NCBI GenBank assembly: GCA_016490735.1
Contig: JAEMWC010000032.1
Coordinates: 1,777,501 to 1,841,500, forward strand
Origin: Pachyseris speciosa
Lineage: Eukaryota > Cnidaria > Anthozoa > Scleractinia > Pachyseridae
Reading direction: 5' to 3'
Length of the DNA: 64,000 bases
Both the position numbers and the translations under genes were made by a program. Positions 60,890-64,000 of the stretch are shown here, in pieces; within the stretch, counting starts at the first letter, position 1; every line of letters starts with the position of its first letter. Under the pieces are notes generated by a model that was given only the letters and a program-made list of their open reading frames with translations, did no database searches and had not been told where the DNA came from.

Positions 60890-63565
60890 TTTTTTTTTTT
60901 TATTGAGGGAACTTTTAATGTAACAGCCATGTAACAGAAACAAATTACATGTAGAAACCAATTACAAGAGCACGTTTCACGAAAAAAAAATTGAAGAGTG
61001 GAACAATTTAGTAATATACTTATAGAATTTTAGATAATTACAAAATTGTCGCATATTTTCCAATAGATTGTCCGTCAGGGGAATAGGAAAAAAAAAGACA
61101 AGTTAAAGGCAGTCAACAAAAGGAGTCCATTTTGAGGTGTCTCCCGCTTTTGTCTCTATTGTTAGTTTAGATTTGACAAGACGTAAAAAGGAGGCAAAAT
61201 TTGGTGACGTTTCGTCCAATTTGGCTTGCCATATATGATAACGCGCTAACAGGAAACAATAGTTTAATTGAAGCGCATATTTTGCATGAGATTCCGGCCT
61301 CAGGCCCAGTGCAGTAATATTCAATAGAATGTATTCGCCAATTAACGGGAGGTTGTCGTGAAACCAGTCGGTCACTCTTTTCCAAAAGGTGGAAGTAACA
61401 TGACATGACCAAAATAGGTGGATTAATGTCTCCGCGAAATCATAGCAAAACGTGCATTCCTTGTTTTCTTTTCTTCCTGTTTTAAATAAAAAGTTATTGG
61501 TTGGTATACGCCTATGCAAAAGTTTAAACTGGAACTCGATCAGTTTAGTGCTTTTGGTGCATCTTGGTGTCATGAGGTAAGCAAGTTCCCAGTTAAAATT
61601 GTTACCTTCATCAAAATAGCTACAGTCGAGAGCCATTTATTTTGGCTATTGCTTGGGATTACACTTTTGGCATTGACTAGCTGTTTGTAAATTAACGGAC
61701 CTGGCTTTTTTCTTTTCATAATCTTATCACAAAAAGTTTCCGAGTTGTGTTCCCTAAGCTCGGCAGCTCCGGAGACCGTTTTACGAAGGGATTTTATAGC
61801 TGACAAGAGACCGTAAAAACCAAGAGGGCGTACTTTTAGGTCATGTTTTGCGACAAAAGCATTCAGAGTCAGAAATCCATTGTTTCCTGTTGTTTGAAGG
61901 TGTTTTACTTTAGTTATCCCATTTTCAAACCAATCCTTAAAGAAAACTGGCTGATTTTCTATTCTCAGTAGTAAATTGAACCATAATGCCTGTTCTCCAA
62001 AAATGATTTCAGTAGATATTTGGCGCTCAAAGTTTATTTCGGCCCAATATTCTAATATTTCCTTAAGGAAAGGGTCGGTGACCCTGATCATTTCCTTTGT
62101 ATCTATAACATTAATATTTTACGTTACAGTGGAAAAAACTTTCGCCTACATAGTTCTTAAGTTCCACATCAAACAGGAGTTTCCATTTCCCGTTGTTAGT
62201 TGTGTCCAAGTACTTTTTTACCCACGTTGTTTTGAGAGATTTGTTGAAAGATAAGAGATCAATCATTTTTAGACCGCCATTTCGGGGTTCGTTGATCATG
62301 ACTTTCTTCTTTATTTTGTCGCCTTTTCCATTTCATAAGAACTGATGAAACATGTCGTTTATTTCTTTTAGAGCACAATGGTTTGAGCGCAACGAGGCAA
62401 GTAGGTAAACGATCAGTGATGCGGCTAGCGATTTTAGCACGGTAATTTTCCCTAGCAGTGTGAGCCTCCGGTATTTCCAGCAGCTTAATAATTTCCTAAT
62501 TTTTTCAATTTTTTCTTTATAGTTCAAGGTTATCGCCATATCTGGATCGGTTGAAAGCCATAAACCTAGCGTTTTGACCTTGCATCTTGGCCATTTGAAG
62601 TTCTTTCCTTGCACGAGGATTTTCTCATGACCAGTCTTAGAACCAATCCAAAGAGCTTCCGTTTTGCTATCATTGAGCCTGAGGCCGGATGTCTTACCGA
62701 AATCAACTAATAATTGCAGAGCTGAAACAAAGGAGTCCTTAGACCCGTTTAAGATAAGAGTAGTATCATCAGCATATTGACTTATCTTAATTTCCTTGTT
62801 GTCTAGAGAGAAACCCTTTATACTCTTATTGTTTCGGATTAACTTGGCCTGCAGTATCTCCGCTGCCAGAATAAAACTTTATGGTGAAAGGGGGCAGCCT
62901 TGCCTAACACCTCTTTGAGGCTTGAAAAATTTGCTTGACCAGCCATTGTTGACAATACAGCTTTCAATTCTGCAATAAAAAGTCCTTACCCAATTAATAG
63001 TTGATCGACCAAAGCCAAAGAAGCGTAGAGTATGAAAAATGAAAGGCCATTCAAGTGAATCGAAAGGTTTTTCAAAATCTATGAAGAGTAGTAGACCAGG
63101 GATATTATGCTGTGCAGCATATTGGATGATGCCATCAATAAGTCGTATATTTTCGCCGATGAACCGTCCTTTAATAAAACCTGTCTGATCGTTGTTTATA
63201 AGCCTTGGAAGCACGGACTTAATACGATTTGCAATAGCTTTTGCAGCGATTTTATAATCCGTGTTGAGGAGGGTTATAGGACGCCAATTTTTTACATAAA
63301 AAGGCTCTGTGTCTTTTTTTGGAATAAGTTTAATGATTCCACGTCTTTGGGTAATAGATAAGCAACCCGACTCGTACGCAAAGTTAAGAGCAGAAAGAAG
63401 GTAGGTTGAGATATCATTCCAAAACAATTTGTAAAATTCAGCTGGAAGGCCGTCTGTGCCGGGCGTTTTACCCGAATCCATCCGCTTCTGCGCATTCTGT
63501 TTCGGTTAAGATACCGCCGCACGCCTGTTGATCCTCAGAGCTTAGAAAAGTTTGATTTGTTTGCT
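60890..63565 (-). mobile_element. L1/Tx1-type LINE ORF2, RT and C-terminus, broken
   Basis: The minus strand begins after a poly(A)-type tail (T run at 60891-60901). RT blocks: GKTPGTDGLPAEFYKLFW, IKLIPKKDTEPFYVKNWRP, QTGFIKGRFIGENIRL, FIDFEKPFDSLEW, GVRQGCPLSP and catalytic QYADDTTLIL near 62775. It continues in the same frame past one TAA at 62879 and one TGA at 62333, then shifts frame near 62100 and near 61620, and ends with a zf-RVT domain (CTFCYDFAETLIHLFWSC). Frame change near 63480 in the RT lead-in. Inactive. Confidence 0.88.
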
Positions 63566-63785
63566 TTGAAAGCACCGTTAAAAAGATTGAAGGCAGTCTA
63601 GACAAATTAGAAGAAAGAACCACGAGGCTCGAAGGGCTAGAGAAAACGGCAAGAGAAGACATTGACAATCTAAAGATAAACCACAGTCTTGTTGAGAAGA
63701 ATCTAGACGACGCAAATAAGGCATTAGATAAGAAGATCCAAAACCTAGATGGAAAAGTTGCTGATTTACAAGACAAGGAGAGGAA
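63566..63785 (+). mobile_element. Inverted LINE ORF1-like coiled-coil segment
   Basis: On the plus strand, opposite to the flanking ORF2, the frame reads heptad-rich KKIEGSLDKLEERTTRLEG, then EDIDNLKINHSLVEKNLDD and LDGKVADLQDKERKM, like the coiled coil of L1-type ORF1. It sits inside the ORF2 sequence, so an inversion or insertion is inferred. Confidence 0.55.
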
Positions 63786-64000
63786 AATGCGCTATCTAGC
63801 TGTTTCTCTAAAGCTGCGATTTCTTTTTCCAACTCGTCTTCTTTCTTTATTTTCGCTCTTTTTAAGGACGCGGAGTAAGAGATTGATTCTTTACTCATTT
63901 TCAATTTTATCATGTCCCATAGAATTCCATTTAAATCGTCGGTTAGTTCAAGGGCTGTCAAAACAATGTCGCTATCTTCATGCTCGTCGCTCTCAACTGA
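63786..64000 (-). mobile_element. LINE ORF2 linker segment, cut by window end
   Basis: The minus frame LTDDLNGILWDMIKLKMSKE, then KIKKEDELEKEIAALEKQLD, resembles the linker between endonuclease and RT of L1-type ORF2. It is in the same orientation as 60890-63565 but separated by the inverted segment. Continues past the window. Confidence 0.55.

Overview
The window is animal nuclear DNA, most plausibly from a marine invertebrate such as an anthozoan cnidarian. That assignment is an inference from the mix of Polinton/adintovirus-type elements, several non-LTR retrotransposon families, Penelope-like fragments, tRNA-derived SINEs and many short foldback (MITE-like) elements. No complete host gene was recognised.

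Positions 1 to about 10.2 kb hold one end of a GC-richer, decayed Polinton/Maverick (adintovirus-like) element that runs off the left edge. Its genes are all present but broken by frameshifts and stops: adenain-like protease, pVI-like protein, double-jelly-roll major capsid protein, small basic protein, minor capsid (penton) protein, a Pro/Asp-rich structural protein, packaging ATPase (split by a 1.38 kb insertion), trimeric-fibre protein, and an N-terminal piece of protein-primed DNA polymerase B that has lost its palm.

Positions 10251-29002 are a second, AT-rich and nearly intact Polinton/adintovirus of 18,752 bp. It has 115 bp inverted terminal repeats that read identically, a 6 bp target duplication (GTTTGG), and a full gene set. 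On the minus strand, from right to left: ATPase, two collagen-like fibre genes, and two small unknown genes. On the plus strand: coiled-coil protein, penton, basic protein, major capsid protein, pVI-like/protease fusion, a small Cys protein, PLA2 protein, integrase with chromodomain, PD-(D/E)XK nuclease, AT-hook/zinc-finger protein, and PolB. It sits in or beside a palindromic foldback at the PolB-side end of the GC-rich element. Seven genes share an exact start-site signal, TCTAA-N8-TAT-ATG, resembling the TCTA promoter of mavirus and CroV. The integrase frame has no AUG before its conserved region and follows a canonical A_AAA_AAC slippery heptamer in the PLA2 gene. A second AAA-AAC shift site splits the coiled-coil gene, and single in-frame stops interrupt both fibre genes and the PolB N terminus. 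These are either early inactivating lesions or translational recoding.

Positions 29-64 kb are repeat-rich host sequence. They contain 5'-truncated non-LTR retrotransposons (about 29.5, 33-34.8, 38.7, 43.1, 44.6-45.8 and 60.9-64 kb), Penelope-like GIY-YIG fragments flanked by inverted repeats with hammerhead-ribozyme-like cores (41.7-42.4 and 47.5-47.9 kb, plus a lone core at 40.9 kb), SINEs at 46.4 and 58.1 kb, a Mutator-type MITE with 9 bp target duplication, minisatellites, an old tandem segmental duplication (52.2-56.95 versus 57.0-59.9 kb), and a short terminal-exon-like segment encoding a homeodomain recognition helix (54.6 kb).
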